Counted from the stretch's first letter, positions 13,445-27,640 are shown. The stretch: DNA of 64,000 nt from Trichoplax sp. H2 (GCA_003344405.1 NOWV01000018.1:558001-622000); one strand, 5' to 3'. The notes: a model not told the origin generated them from the letters alone. Numbers and translations are program-made.

Positions 13445-13600
13445 AAGATGACTCCATTTTGACTAAAATCACGGTAGGCTTTCGATGGTCCTTCATCACA
13501 TCAAGAAATAACTCGATTTTGACTAAAATCACTTAGGCTTTCGATAGTCCTTAGCCACAGCAAGAATTAACTCGATTTTGACTAGGATTGAGTAAACAGA
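13445..13600. repeat. Tandem repeat, about 60 bp x 2.5-3
   Basis: Three successive units start with ACTC(C/G)ATTTTGACTA at about 13449, 13508 and 13568. The first two continue with AAAATCAC, TAGGCTTTCGAT and a GTCCTT segment. The third diverges after GACTA. Confidence 0.85.
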
Positions 13601-13870
13601 CTTTCGAGCAGCAGGGTCGTTTGTCGAGTCCCGTTGCCCCCCGATCGCAGGTGTATCGTATACTGTACTATTTGTCTATTTCACTATTTTTACTATTTTC
13701 AGAATCAATTAATTATAATTATTGAGAGCCTAGAGCTAGGAGTAAGAGCGAATCATTCATTGATTCATTCAATACAATTTCTGTTCTGCAGCTGGAGTTT
13801 TCTTCGTGTCGAATAAATTGGATTTGATCGTAGTCGCCATACTGGCCACAGGACAGCAATGCACTTGTAT

Positions 13871-14600
13871 ACAGATATCATATATAATAATTACTGTTAG
13901 CGTAGAGTCCGGGTTACAGCATTGCTGCTTAGTAAACGAGGTGATAAATAGACTATGAGGAGATCAAGGCATCCACATTCATGAGTATGCAGATATCCTA
14001 TACAATAATTACTGTTAGCGTAGAGTAAGGGTTACAGCATTGCTGTTTAGTAAACGAGGTGATAAATAGACTGAGGAGATCAAGGCATCCACATTTCATG
14101 AGTATACAGATATCCTATACTATAGTATACAATAATTACTATTAGCGTAGAGTAAGGCACACCATTGCCGCTTAGCAAACGAGGTGATAAATAGAAGACT
14201 ATGAGGAGATCAAGGCATCCACATTCATTCATGAGTATACAGATATCCTATACAATAATTACTGTTAGCGTAGAGTAAGGCACACCGTTGCCGCTTAGTA
14301 AACGAGGTGATAAATAGACTATGAGGAGATCAAGGCATCCACATTCTGAGTATACAGATATCCTATACTATAGTATACAATAATTACCATTAGCGTAGAG
14401 TAAGGCACATCATTGCCGCTTAGTAAACGAGGTGATAAATAGAAGACTATGAGGAGATCAAGGCACCCTCATTTATGAGTATACAGATATCCTATCCAAT
14501 AATTACTGTTAAAAGCGTAGAGTAAAAGAGTAAACACCATTGCCGCATAGTAAACGAGGTGAAAAGTAGAAGACTAGTATGAGATCAAGGTATCCACATT
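13871..14600. repeat. Tandem repeat, about 117-133 bp x 6
   Basis: Six units each begin with ACAGATATC and carry AATAATTAC, AGCGTAGAGT, AACGAGGTGA and GGAGATCAAGG segments. Starts fall near 13871, 13989, 14106, 14239, 14354 and 14482. Length varies because of small insertions such as an extra CTATAGTATA. No open frame runs through the units, so this is non-coding satellite. Confidence 0.9.
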
Positions 14601-14689
14601 CATGAGGTTATTATTATAGGTTGGGACACCTGATTGATCAACCTACTAGAGATTGGTATCCAATATAGCGTGACATTGGACAGTGTCAG

Positions 14690-15510
14690 CTGCTGTGCAG
14701 AGATACCGTAGTCCAGGTAACCTGGTGAAAAATTGCCATTGCATCTGTCATCGATCTGTGCAAGCACTAGCTAACCTCAGCCATATTAATCAATTGATAA
14801 CGATCAAAATCGATAGGCAAGGGTTAAGCAAGGATAAAATCCATTTATCTGTGTTGTATTGGACCTCAAGTATCAGCTTACTGTAATTCGTAGTCAAATA
14901 CCTTTGACGAGTAGCCATCCGTATTTGGTGTAGCAATTGGATTCAGCGTAGCTGCTGCATGACCCTATTGATCAGCTTAATTCTAGCCTGGTAAAGAATT
15001 GCTATTACATCGATCTGTGCAAGCACTAGCTAACATCAGCTACCATATTAATCAATTGATAACGATCAACATCGATAGGTAAGGGTTAAGCGAGGATAAA
15101 ATCCCATCTATCTGGGTTGTATTGGACCTCAAGTATCAGCTTACTATAAATCGCAGTCAAATGCCTTTGACGAGTAGCCTTCCGTATTTGGTGTAGCAAT
15201 TGGATTCAGCGTAGCTGCTGCATGACCTTATTGACTGGCTTAATTCTAGCCTGGTAAAGAATTGTTATTACATCGATCTGAGCAAGCACTAGCTAAGATC
15301 AGCCGCCACATTAATCAATTGATAACGATCAACATCGATAGGTAAGGGTTAAGCAAGGATAAAATCCCATCTATCTGTGTTGTACTGGACCTCAGTATCA
15401 GCTTAAAATTTTGATCAACTACTTTTTACCAGTAGACATCAGTATTTAGTGTAGCAATTGGAATTGTTGGATTCAGCGTAGCTGCTGCATGACCCTATTG
15501 ATTAGCCTAA
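14690..15510. repeat. Tandem repeat, about 262 bp x 3 plus a partial copy
   Basis: Units share GTGCAAGCACTAGCTAA, ATCAATTGATAACGATCAA, GGGTTAAGC and TTGGATTCAGCGTAGCTGC. Copies of the GATAACGATCAA segment fall near 14797, 15058 and 15320, and a partial last copy runs into the PDE12 copy 2 upstream region at about 15470-15510. With the two arrays before it, repeats fill most of the space between the divergent PDE12 genes. Confidence 0.9.
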
Positions 15511-15614
15511 TTATACCAGATATAGGAATCGACGAGATTGATTCATAGATAGATGCAATCTACAGTTGTTGTACTATAAATTGATGTACAAAGATAAACT
15601 GTTGTTATAGGACA

Positions 15615-17708
15615 ATGATGACTTTGAAGAACAGATGCCACTTGCTATGGTACAACATCAACACATTAATTCGTCGACAGTTTTCAAGCCAGCTAGAGAA
15701 AAATCAAAATTATGCTATCGTCAAGACGTTAAATGATCCTAGTTCTATGACCATATCTCTGCATTATGGTGGAATCCAACAAAGTACAACTAGGAAACGA
15801 GACGAAAAACTTCAACGTTGCTTGCAGCGTTTGCAAAATTCTCTGCAAGATAAAATTAGGAAAACAATCAAAGCGGAAAAAAAATCCATTGCAATATCAA
15901 TCGATCCTCATGTAATCAATAACAATAATCCAGTCAAGCTGCGTTTAATGAATAGTTCCGATCAACAAGTTGATGGAAATTGCCTCAATATTGATGCTTG
16001 GATTTCCCATCACAAATTATATGTTGGCCAAATATCTTGCGATATTATTTTGAATCCAGCTGAGGTTTCAGCCCTGTCATTGCCTCGAATTATAATGACG
16101 CAGTGTACAATCTATCCTGAGATTCGATTAGAATCTTGTCAAATCCATCAATGTCAATTTACTTGGTATCGTAGTCGTCACCATCATAACCAAGGCAAAA
16201 GGCAGTGGATTAAAGTAAGCGACCAATACTCTTACATGCCTACTTCCAATGATATTGATTGTTACCTGAAAGTCAGCTGTAAATTACCTCAGCAAAATAC
16301 AAGTGAGGTCGAAGTTATCAGCGAAAATCCTGTAATGACTGGCCCATCTTGTCATCTTCTGCAACAACGATTTCACTATACAGAGACAGTGACAACAAAT
16401 AAGGAAATTAGGACCGTATCATATAATATATTAGGTGAATCTTATGTTGGATCGAAATATGCAAAACGAATATATCGAAATTGTCCAGACTATGCACTCG
16501 ATATTAATTACAGACAGCAATTACTAATGCGAGAATTAACCAGTTATAATGCAGATCTAATCTGTTTACAGGAGGTTAGCCATGAAACTTTTAATAATCG
16601 TCTTAAATACGGACTTCAATTCCAAGGCTTTCAAGGGTTATGGAAAAGTCGAGTTTTTGATAATAATGATGGCTTAGCAATTTTTTATAAAACGTCAAAA
16701 TTTGACCTCATCTCTCAACATGATCTCGACTTGAATGCCTCTATCCAAAAGGTTAGCAATATATCATTAAATCTTAATTTTTATAAATTTCTAAGATAAA
16801 ACTTGAATGAAGTAGAAAATATATGATGGTAATTCTAATTTTAACAAAATTATTCTTGAAATACAGCTTGCAAAGAGATTATCTCGTGCTCTCACCTTTC
16901 CTTATTTTCATAGGATTCATATCAAGAAGCACTATTAAATTTAATCCGACCTTATGATCAACTAGTGCATGAAGTACTGAGTCGATCTAACGTTCTGCAA
17001 GTTGCTTTATTAAGAAGGAAGGAATGCAATGATCAGTTAATTTGTTTAGCAAATACTCATCTTTATTTTCGACCTTTAGCTGAAATTATCCGTCTCATTC
17101 AAATTCAAGCTATAACCAATCATTTATCACTCATATCGAAAAGCATTTCAGGTAGGAAATTGTTAAGCCTATTTATACCCAAAATAGAGGCGATATTACA
17201 TTTAGTAGGATATACAGTAGTAATGGTGTACATTTAGCTTACCTATAGTAGCAGAGGAAGTACAGAGTAAGGAGTGCTTTACATTGTATTTCTTAAATCT
17301 AAACTTGTTGTATTATAATATTTTACAGATTTACCTGTAATATTATGTGGCGATTTCAATAGTGCACCATCTTCTGATACCTACCAGTTTTTAACGAATG
17401 GTTACTGCAAAAGTCAATCTACTGCTGACGAAAGTTACTTATTAAAGGATGCAGCAAGTTTTGAATTTAGCCATAACTTAACCTTTGATGCATTATCACA
17501 AACATTACACTGCACTCATCACACTACTAATTTTTCTGGGACAATCGATTATATATTTGGAAAACGCGGCTATTTTAATGTTAAAAATGCTATCCCTTTA
17601 CCGGAGGTTACAAATATCAATGCGAATCATGGACTACCGACGACTGAATTTCCATCGGACCATTTGGCAGTAATTTGTGATATAAGCATGGTACATCATC
17701 ATCAATAA
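15615..17708 (+). CDS. PDE12: PDE12-like 2',5'-phosphodiesterase / 3' exonuclease, copy 2 (3 exons, 584 aa)
   Basis: Second EEP-family PDE12 homologue. Exons are 15615-16751, 16914-17151 and 17339 less ten, that is 17329-17708; phases agree and total 585 codons. The start at 15615 (or the next codon, also ATG) gives a basic leader ending RRQFSSQ, typical of a mitochondrial presequence. The N-terminal domain has IDAWIS, LNPAEVSALSLPR and FTWYRS, aligning with the vertebrate beta domain. The catalytic domain has RTVSYNILGESY, LICLQEVS, DGLAIFYKTSKF, LANTHLYF, CGDFNS, TIDYIFG and PSDHLAVI, so all EEP hallmarks are kept. It is clearly diverged from copy 1, so the duplication is not recent. A short HHHH stretch lies near the C-terminus. 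The first AATAAA overlaps the stop codon (17704-17709). Confidence 0.93.
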
Positions 17709-17738
17709 ATATTCGCGAATTTATAAAATGGAGTAGCA

Positions 17739-17744
17739 ATAAAT
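17739..17744 (+). terminator. AATAAA poly(A) signal, PDE12 copy 2
   Basis: AATAAA lies 30 bases after the stop. A second one overlaps the stop codon itself at 17704-17709. Either could serve; no transcript data are available. Confidence 0.5.
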
Positions 17745-19542
17745 TAGATTTTGCATCATGTTAACAGCGATAATATATCGTATATGTGCGAATATTAATG
17801 AGTGATACATTTTGATCACAAAAAATATCCGTTGTGTATTACAAAAAGCCCAATTCAATTAACTATCATAACGCGAATTCAAACCCTGCCTCAATTTTTA
17901 ATTCTGATATTTGAGCATGTATAAGGTATCGCAACAATAACTATCGAAAATTTGATAAGCAATTTAAGGCAAGAATACTGAAAATTTGGAGTTAAATATC
18001 ATTCGAACTGTATATTTGCCTAACATATCATATCAACAAATGCTCTCCGATTTATATAATTAACAACAAATTAATAAAATTTTTTGCATCATGCTATTAA
18101 TAACAACAATAATAATGTATCACAGCTAATAACAGGTGATCAAATAAATCATCAATGTATTGATGACTTATCATAACATTGCCGGTTGATATTTGAGTGT
18201 GTAGACACAGTACTACACTAGATTATAGGTAAATAGAAATTACTAATCCATTGCCGTTAGATACATACTCTTATTACGTATGTAGCGCAGTTTGAGAAGC
18301 TATATTAAATTTCATTTGAGCTAGCACCTATTCCATTAAATCATACGATTTATTCAAAAATCGACAACCAAGTGATCTTTGCGAAAGCGCGAATAAGCCT
18401 TTATTTTATGAATATACGCATAGTCATATCTCTACGTGACAATTACTAATCTTGTAGCCACTAAAACAGCCTAGCTACGTGTTATAAAAGTGTCATACCT
18501 ATACTAATACGCGCATATTAATTTCTGAAGGATAACAGGTCGTTCCAATTTTACTTAATAGATTTTACAATCGTATACAGTTAGTATTGCATTCTAGCAT
18601 AGCAAATACAACCCTGTTCAATATTTCGTCAGCCTGCCTAAGACGCAGAATTCACAGCAATACATTACCATATTTTTTAGCAATATAGTACTTATTTATA
18701 TTATGTCAATAAAATTAATTAATTCTATAAACAAGAGTGCATCTTCATTTTTGATAAGATTATACCTAATTATCAACAAACGGACAACATAATGCAGTTG
18801 TCACTGCTAAACAGCCAAACTTTCTAGGAAAAAATTCATACTCAAAGTCTAACACTAAAATCACTGTTTACTAGTAGGCAAAACTCTCTCACGTTAGTAA
18901 AGATACTAATTTGATTTTATGTATATCGAAATCCAATTACTAATTAAAGCAATCATTTGTACAAAGCGGACACCTGTATTGGTGTAATTATGTAGTAGTA
19001 AAAAATGAAATACTACTATACCTAACCATGGCCTAACATGGATATAAAATATATATAAATTGAGCTTTACGAATTTTACCTTACATATCAAGCGAATTGT
19101 TGAAAAATGTTAACAGCAACCTTTATAAGCTTTAATAACATAACAACACGTTAGAATAAGTTAGTCTACAATATTGGTACTTGATATTATATATCGTGTA
19201 TCATCGTTATATTTGAAAAGTGTTATCATTGCATTACATTCAAGATTTAAAAATAAGGGCAGTATTAAAAACTTTTGGTGGAAAATTACAAACAATAATT
19301 ATACGACATGATCTCCTTCAGATCTATAACTACATATTTTTTGCATAATATTGCTTGTTAAAAACACATCAATGATACATGCTTAAGTATTATCATATTA
19401 TGTAGCTCCTTAAGTTTAATAATACTACTGTATCAATAAAATATCCCTCATGATTGTACGATATTTTGTCATCTTGGAAATTGTAGATCTCGTATAAAAG
19501 GCAATCCATGTTTCCGCAGGGTCTTTAAGGCAAGCAACCATC
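17745..19542. other. Intergenic region between convergent PDE12 copy 2 and SLC4 gene A
   Basis: AT-rich sequence without a recognisable gene, RNA or tandem repeat. It should contain the SLC4 gene A 3' UTR. Confidence 0.5.
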
Positions 19543-22500
19543 TTAATCCGGCATGATACCACCAAAGGCATATTCTAAAGTGGTTGAAGGAAGTATAGTG
19601 AGTATATATTTTACACATGTTGAGAAAATGTGTGCATTTAAAAAAACAATATAATGTACACGCGTGTATGTTTACCATCAATTTCGTTCTCCTTTATTAA
19701 ATTATCTTCCTCACTATCAAGCTGCGAAAAATATAAATAAATAAGTGTAAAAAATATCATCCATATCACAAGAATACAAGTTACTTTATTGTAACTGAAG
19801 GTTTACGTTACAACTCTTACTCGTGTATTAGAATTATGTACTTTAACTTTATATATATCTATATTTTAAGATCAAAATTATCATTGCCAATTTTATTTGT
19901 TTCAGTACATACAGCTTCTAATTCCGAGGCAGTATAAAACCTTCCTAATGCCTTTCTTATAGGAATTAAAAATAGGACTAAGATTGGGAACGCAATAGCT
20001 GCTGCTGTCAGTTTAACAATCCAGAGTAAGGTTAGAAAGAAAACTTGAACTAATGTATAAGAGTAAATTTTACGCGTTGGCACCTAAAATAGGGAAAAAT
20101 ACATAAAATCATTTTTTTACATTTACAAATGTAAAAGGGTTGATATTCAGACTGATCAGGAAACAATAAATCATAAATCAAATAGCGGGCCTTACATTTT
20201 TAACATAGATTTCGTTGTGATGCTTGAGCGGCATAAATAGTAATTTGAATCTTTTAAAAAGCTGAATTCCTGTAATAGATGCAATACCCATATACAACAG
20301 CACACCAAGTATAACTGCATAGGGAATGACTTCAATAACTTGTGTAAAGTATAGTGAAATACCTACATCAAAAATATCAAACGCTTGTCAATTTTTCTAT
20401 CTTGAAAATAGTGTAACTTGTATTTATCTCACCCATAAGTACATGAATCAATAGTGCAGTTAATCTTTGCTCCCTGACATAAAGAACTTGGGGTTTTTCG
20501 CCCGGCGCGTAGCATTTACTATAAACTGTCAGGCTTTTTAAGTGCGATGCAGATCTAACCGTGGCTGAACACATCCACGGTAACCCAAATAATGAAAAAA
20601 TTCCAACGCAAAGACCATTTAACATTAAATCCAGATGGAAGCCTGAGCCCTTTCTCATTTTAAGATTCTTCTTGTTCATTAATAGTTCCGTAACTTCAAT
20701 TTCCATAAATAGCAGTATACTTACAAGAGCAGCTAAAATAGATATAACTCATAATTACGCTCGATATCTACTTATAACTAAAAGATATTAATGTAAATAT
20801 ACCTGGAATAAAAGCGGCAAAGATCCAACCAATTGATATTTTAAAAGGATTAACCAACCAACTATAGCGATAAGGTGATAAGGTTAAAAAGCCAGGCCTA
20901 ACATCAAGTCTTTTAATGTAAACAACATTTCCAACTCCGTAGACGTTAATAAGCACCATAATAATAATAGTAATCATGATGCCAAGATCACAAACCATGT
21001 GTCGCGCCTAAAAATATACCACAGAATTTTATCAAGAATACGTCAACAAAAGGTTGATATAGTTTCAACAAGAGTAAATAGCATTGATATGTTTATAGCA
21101 GTAAATACCCAAGTGCCGAGAAATTTACTCCTACGAAAGACTCTCCACGCATAAATGATGCCGAATGTACCGAGAAAGTACATAGTTGATAACAATGCCG
21201 TATTAGGGTGTGGTTTACTGCACTTTGTTGTTCCATTATTATCAATATCCAGTAAGGTATAATTTCCCATGCAGGTATAATTAGCATAGCTGCCGGCATA
21301 ATTCTTCGGTACATAACTTGCGTTACAGTAGTTCGACAGAACAGGATCAGTTGCGTAAATCTAGCAAAGTAGAGAAATGTAATATAATTAGATATAACAA
21401 TTAAATATAATAAATTATTAATAACTGCCAAAATTATGACTCTAGTAAAAATAACGAAACAAACTATACCTTCAAAAGATTTTTAATCGCTTCATATATA
21501 AAAATCAATGATATCAAGCTCGCAAATATTTCTTCTGTAAATCTTGTCAGGTATCGTATTAAAAAACTTCCTTGTAATAGTACGACCAGAGATAAAATTA
21601 GAAATACCCATAAGCCTACCCAAACACGCATGGTCAAGAAATCTACGTGGTTTAGTTGGCAAAACTGAAAGGAAGCAGTAAAAAAAGTTAATTTAGAGCT
21701 GTCTGAAGAATATAATTAAAATTTTATGTGATGATCACACATGCATACTTAAATGCTATATCTCTCTATCAGAATTAATCTTACATCGAACAGCGCTTCT
21801 TCAAAAACAAGGATAGGGCCAGTAGCTCCCATAATAAGTAACGGTTGGCCAGCTAAAACTGCATAAATAATACCACAGATGGAAGTGGCGACTATCGTCT
21901 CAGAAACACCAATCACTCCTTGAGTATAATCTCCTAAAATAGCTCCAAATGTAATTGCGGGAGCCATACAAGCAAAGAATATAAATACAGAAGCTGTAAG
22001 GCATTGCAAATTAAATGCATCCATGTAGTCGCTCAAATAGTGCGCATATCGTCGACGCATGTCACGTAGCAGTCCGCTGCCACATTCTTTTGTATACATT
22101 AGAGGGTCTAGGTCTGAACTGCTGCTTCCAAATTCCTTAACATCTGTTACGAAAAATAGTTTCAATTAACAGCCGACAGAATCTATCTAAATTATAAATA
22201 TCGTCTTTTCTATAGATTAGTCATATGTGTATATATTGGTACTTAATTAGTCAGAATACTACTGCAAATACCTGGGACATCTTCAGATTTTACTTGTCTA
22301 CTTTTAACAACTGGTTCTAACAGATCTTTATCCCATTCACCAGGTGGAAGAACAACGCTACCGTCCAGAAAGAAATTAACACCTTGTAACAAGTCGGCTC
22401 TACAGTTAGCCTTATAAGCAGCTTCTTTGAATATCTTAAATAGAGATACGGCAACAAAATTAATTAAATCAATTTACATCTTTAAGGCTTTTTATCGCCA

Positions 22501-25500
22501 TTCTTCGAATATAAATCGATATTGATAATAAAGCTACTCATACGATAATCCAATTTTAATATGCTGCTAAATGATCTCTTTATCCTCGTATTTTACCTTG
22601 TTCGACATCAGTGTCGAAATAGCACGGCCAACTTCTCGATAATCGATATACTCTGTACTTGGGCCCAACAGCATAAAAAAAAATCGAACAGGTATTGGAA
22701 CTTGCATCATATTATCCAGTAAGTGGCCAGTCGACAATCGAACAAAAGCAACAACAGCACAATCAAGCATATCTAAAGAGCCAACTAAAACAGTCATGCC
22801 TTCTGAGCCAGTTGGGATTTTTTTTAAGAGTTCTTTGTCATGATATTCGTGCTTATTTGAAGAAGTAACAGTTGATTTTTTTTCAGTTGGTTTCGAATTG
22901 GGTACAGAAAATGTGATCCCATTTTCTGTATCGTTGTCATCATCATAATTCGAGAATTTGACAATTGGAATATCACATTCTCCTTTCTATTGGAGTAAAG
23001 TGTACAAATCAAGAATATATTCAAAAATACATTCAATCCTAGACATTACTCATTATTCAATGATAAAACAGTATTATCTAAAACATCTGGAATATTACCT
23101 CTCTTACAGTTGTAGAACGAGCAGCTTCAATATCATGACTTGATGAACGTAGCCAGTTGAATCTGTTCCTCTTAGTGTGACCTTTCTTAGGAGTATGTAA
23201 GTCATTTTCAGCTACATTTTCTTCATCACCAGCTAAGTGTGCTACAGAACCCATATATTTGAAAAATGAACTGCTATGATGATCGTGATGATGAGAGTGC
23301 TTTAATTGCAAAACTTCAATAAGGCTGTTTCGATCAGAAGCTGAAAGCTGATTAGTGGTCGCTAAATCGTTTACGATTGCATTGACGATATCTGGAAAAT
23401 CTTGCTTTTCAAGATCAAGTAGTACGGTGCCTATATGCAATAAACCCCAATGAAATTACGATAAAGTAATCATTTTAGGCAATAGATCATGAATAATTCC
23501 ACGTTGGAAACTTGCAAGGTTCCTTCGTACTAACCGTATTCAAAGCATCTTCGGAGTTCCAACAAACTATGAAAAGATAGCGTAGCAACATGCGGTTTAC
23601 CCCATCTATCAGCACGTTCTTCAAGATCTTCTTCAAATTTAATCCAACGTGCAGTTTCCTTCCATTCTGCTCCTTTTAATTCTTCTAACTCTACAAACAC
23701 CTAAGTAACCAGCAATGTAACAATCGATTTATTTTCACAAAATAGAAGTGTTATGAACTGATAACGGACAGCCAAAAACAGAGCAAATTCCATTCTAAGG
23801 TTATAGATCATTATAAACTCACCTCGTGAGGCGTATGATCATAGACCTGTTTACTTTTCTTATGCAGTTGGCCATCAGAACTATATTGAGTAAATTTACT
23901 CGGTGTTTTTTTCCTATTGGTAATAGGATGACGATGAACTGCGGGTACATCTTCTAATCGATGAACTGAAATAAAATAAAGGCCTCAATAAGTAACTTCT
24001 ACGCCCAAGACTAATATACTGTAGTGTTTGTAAAAGTGAATGTTACTATTGTATAAATTAATCTATGATATAAATTATAGCAATAATGTCAAAGATTTTA
24101 TAACAACTACACATTCGATTTATGAGTAAACAGAATAATTTAAGGAATAGTTACAATAAATTCTAGTACAGATTACCACATACTAGTCATATCGTCTAAA
24201 TCTTTTTCAGGTAAAATGATTGCTTCTTCAAGTTCAGTCGGAAGAATAGAAACGTCACTATCCAACTTCGTTTCAGTACCAGATCGAACAAAGTGAGTCT
24301 AAGATCATTAGAAGAGCTCAGTTAATTTTATGAAAGTTTACCATATAAATATAATCTTAGTGTATAGTATTTTAAGTCATATATCCGTTTAAATCTCGAA
24401 TATGTGGGACAAACACTATGAGTAAATAATTACCAAAACTGGATCCTTTTCACCACGCCGTTTGCCGTGGTGATGGTGATGATGATGATGATGGTGATGG
24501 CGATGACGATGTTTATCGTGTTCTAAATCTTCAGCTATTATATACGCAAGGTATAAGAAATATTACAAGTGACATTAACCTTTTTCAAAGAATTAAATAT
24601 AGCGCAAATTTACTCTGAAATAGGTGTATAACGTTAGGATAAACTCAATGCTGAGCGCATGGAAGCAATTCTACATGTCTTTACCAGACGTTTTCTTTGT
24701 CTTGTCACGATCCTTTTTCTCCTCGCTATCTTCACTTTTCTTCCTTTTCTCGTTCACACCGTCTTCTTTCTTTTTCTTTCTCTCCTTTTGACTATCTTCT
24801 CTTTTCTTTTTATGCTCTGTTTTTTCAGGTGTATTTTGCTGATTATCCAAATTGCGCACAATACTTTCATTACTTTTAGTTTTATGATTCTTTTCATGAA
24901 CGCTCATATTATCTTTGACTTCGTTGGTAGATTTTTTTTCAGTATTATTACTCTGGTTAGGAATATCATTGTTAATAGGTAATACTATTGCATCCGCTGT
25001 ATTTTCATTATGGGAGTTACTTCTACTTCTGATATTAGAGCTTGCAGCGTCAGCTAATATAGGAGCGCTCTTATTCTCAACACCCACTAATGATTGTGTT
25101 CTACGATCCCGTCTAGCAAGGTTACCAGCACTTAAACTCTTGTTTCCTCGACCACATTCAACAATATGTCGAGTTTTGACGGGTTCCTTATGATGTCCTA
25201 GATTGGATGGAGAGCGATGAATTTATTGCTATTTATACATAGACAATATCAGCAAGAAATTTTACTGCACTTCACTGTCGAATCTTGTGATCTACATTAT
25301 TTGATATCATTAATACAATTTCAAAAGTTGTCTTACCTTCCATATCTTCATCATCGACATGAGCTAATTTTGTATATGGTGTATCCAAAGTTTTCTGATC
25401 TTCCGCTCGGATAGCATCCATATCGGTCATCGTAACAACTTTATTAAGTTCTTCATCAATAGAAGGTTGCCGATGGAAGGTAACACTTCGTTCCTAATAT

Positions 25501-25565
25501 CAGACCAAATTTTAAAGGAGTAAGTAAATCTATATCCATATAAATAATACTTGTATTGACAACAT
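19543..25565 (-). CDS. SLC4: SLC4 family anion exchanger (AE type), gene A (19 exons, about 1270 aa)
   Basis: Plasma-membrane Cl-/HCO3- exchanger. Minus-strand exons: 25565-25551, 25493-25337, 25197-24685, 24534-24434, 24298-24184, 23965-23823, 23700-23535, 23430-23108, 22986-22597, 22434-22272, 22143-21785, 21664-21470, 21360-21109, 21007-20803, 20732-20433, 20362-20196, 20083-19913, 19721-19676, 19574-19543. The cytoplasmic domain carries [37 protein letters not shown] and VLPPGEWD. The membrane domain starts near residue 730 ([21 protein letters not shown]). AE1 residues kept by alignment: Glu681 (here about 1042), Arg730 (about 1091, in ATVRSASH), His734, Lys539 and Lys851. The TVR arginine argues for a Na-independent AE rather than a Na-coupled transporter. 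The extracellular loop at 21360-21240 has four N-glycosylation sequons and three cysteines. An 11-His run sits near residue 241. The 5-codon first exon (MLSIQ) and the last exon (ending GGIMPD) are the weakest parts. Confidence 0.93.
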
Positions 25566-27640
25566 ACGGTAATAAGGGGTAATCAAGATGGATCAATACC
25601 AAATGCAATGGATTTAACGAAATTAGAATTTTTTTTCTTGTAAATGATTCAATTTAAATCAGCAATGGCAAATTAAAAAAAATTATAATCACTTCTATCT
25701 GTACATGCGTCTACGCGTATGACTATTCCTTTCTATCCTCCTATATACTGCTCGATCTTTTACTATAGTAAGAAAATTTTTGAATTGCTACAGTAATATA
25801 CTCAACTGCAGTATTAAAGTGGTGTCTAATATTCAGCTCAATGTTGACTGGTTGAAATCATTTTTTGTCGATTTATTGGCGTAAAATTGCCTAGCATTAC
25901 ATTTCATTAAAAGAGTAATAAGCCCATAGAATATGAGTATTGCTTAATCAAATCAAGAGAGCAATATGTTCTCCTAAAAAATGGCTGTACAATATTTTAG
26001 ATAAACTAGTTACAAGTCTGATCGTTATCATACTTTCATTTTTCTTCATTTCTTAGGTCAACTACTTGTATTTACTCAATAACATTATCCAATGATACTG
26101 CTCGATTAGCTCACGATTAGTAAGTAAAAGTTCATTGATATTGGAGACGAATTGAAGATTTTGCTCCAATTGTTTAAATTATCGAGATTGAGTTAATTCC
26201 AATCAGTCTGCATGATGATACAGTATCATATTGAAAGCCATTAAAATGAAAAATTTGCAATCATAACTACTGTCCACTACTGTATCCAATTGCTGTGTTT
26301 TCTTATTAAGTAATACTGATTCCCAGCTCTTTTATAAAAAAATGTGTACAATTTTATAACGTCAATAATAACTTTTTAGCAGGTTTACATAGTCTTTGCA
26401 TCAATATTTTCAATCAAGGAAAGCCAAGGCGGATGATGAAATAATTTTAAGAAAGGAGCAATCTATTCATTGTGTAGTGGATAGATAGACCGACATGAAT
26501 CGTGACATGCCGGAAGTTAAAATATCCACCAAGGATAGAGTATCCAATCAAAGTCATGATAAATAGCAATATGGAAAAGTAAATAGACGAACATAACATG
26601 AAAAAACTATCAAAATAGGTTTAGCCATCCCTATTTCAATCAACAAAGCAAAAACTTAATGATGAACTACTTTGAAGATAGGATTAAGTCATTCATTGCG
26701 TAGTGAATAGATTGGCATGAATTAGGACTGGAAGTTCAACAAGATTTAGACCATAGTATTCTTCAATTAAATCAACATCAAATGCAATACGAAAATGTCC
26801 ATAGATGAAAATTGATGGATTACATAATAAATGAAGGATCGATTGACTTTAGGATAGGATAGATCGTTTTGACTGGATCAAAACGATTAAAACGATTAAA
26901 GCAATTAGCCAAGTGATACAGTATTTATAAAAATCAACACCAAATGCAATATGGAAAAGTAAATAGATGAAAAGAGTATCTCAAGCTACCCCCAAAAGGT
27001 CTCGTTAGGGCACTATTCTCCGTGTTGAAGTAATCCCTTTTATGTGTTACATCATCGCTAAGTGTAAAAAAATATCAAGAAAGGATAAAAGAATTTCTGC
27101 AAGATCAATACCACAAACACTTCTCTATCAAAGGTTACCGATGAATAAAAAATGTTTTACTATCAACAATTCAATCAAAATTAACAACTAATCCATTTTT
27201 TTAATACCATTTTAGCAGAGTTGGATCAATATTGAAAGTAAGACCGCAAAAGAGATGGTTGATAGAAGCAATTTGAGCGTTTTTATGAATAAAATACAAT
27301 CGCAATTTTCAGTTGTGCCCAAGGAATTTAGAATAGACGTTGATCAATCGATCGATGAATAGGTATTGAGTTATGATCGCCGTGATAGTAAAATTAAATT
27401 GGATTTGTTGGATATTATTTACTTCTATGCGTACGTGTCTACTGAGTGCATCTCCTCCTTTTACAGTAATAAATGTATAGACGGGTATACAAAAAGGAGG
27501 AGAGTAAATCATAGCACAACTATGTCAGCAAAAGAACATTATTCTTATTATGCAATCCTACGCATGTAACATATGTGATGCAATGACTCCAATCATAAGC
27601 AAATCCTCATTTCTTCTGCCTTTAATAATATAGATTGTTG
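25566..27640. other. Upstream of SLC4 gene A, no gene seen
   Basis: Presumed promoter side of SLC4 gene A. Several loosely similar segments (AAATCAACA, CAAATGCAATA, GAAAAGTAAATAGA) recur between 26560 and 26970, suggesting an old decayed repeat. No coding exon was recognised. Confidence 0.4.

Noticed and set aside
24659-25193. Hydrophobic plus-strand open frames of 60-107 codons
   Set aside because: They are antisense shadows of the Lys/Glu/Ser-rich SLC4 gene A exon at 24685-25197.
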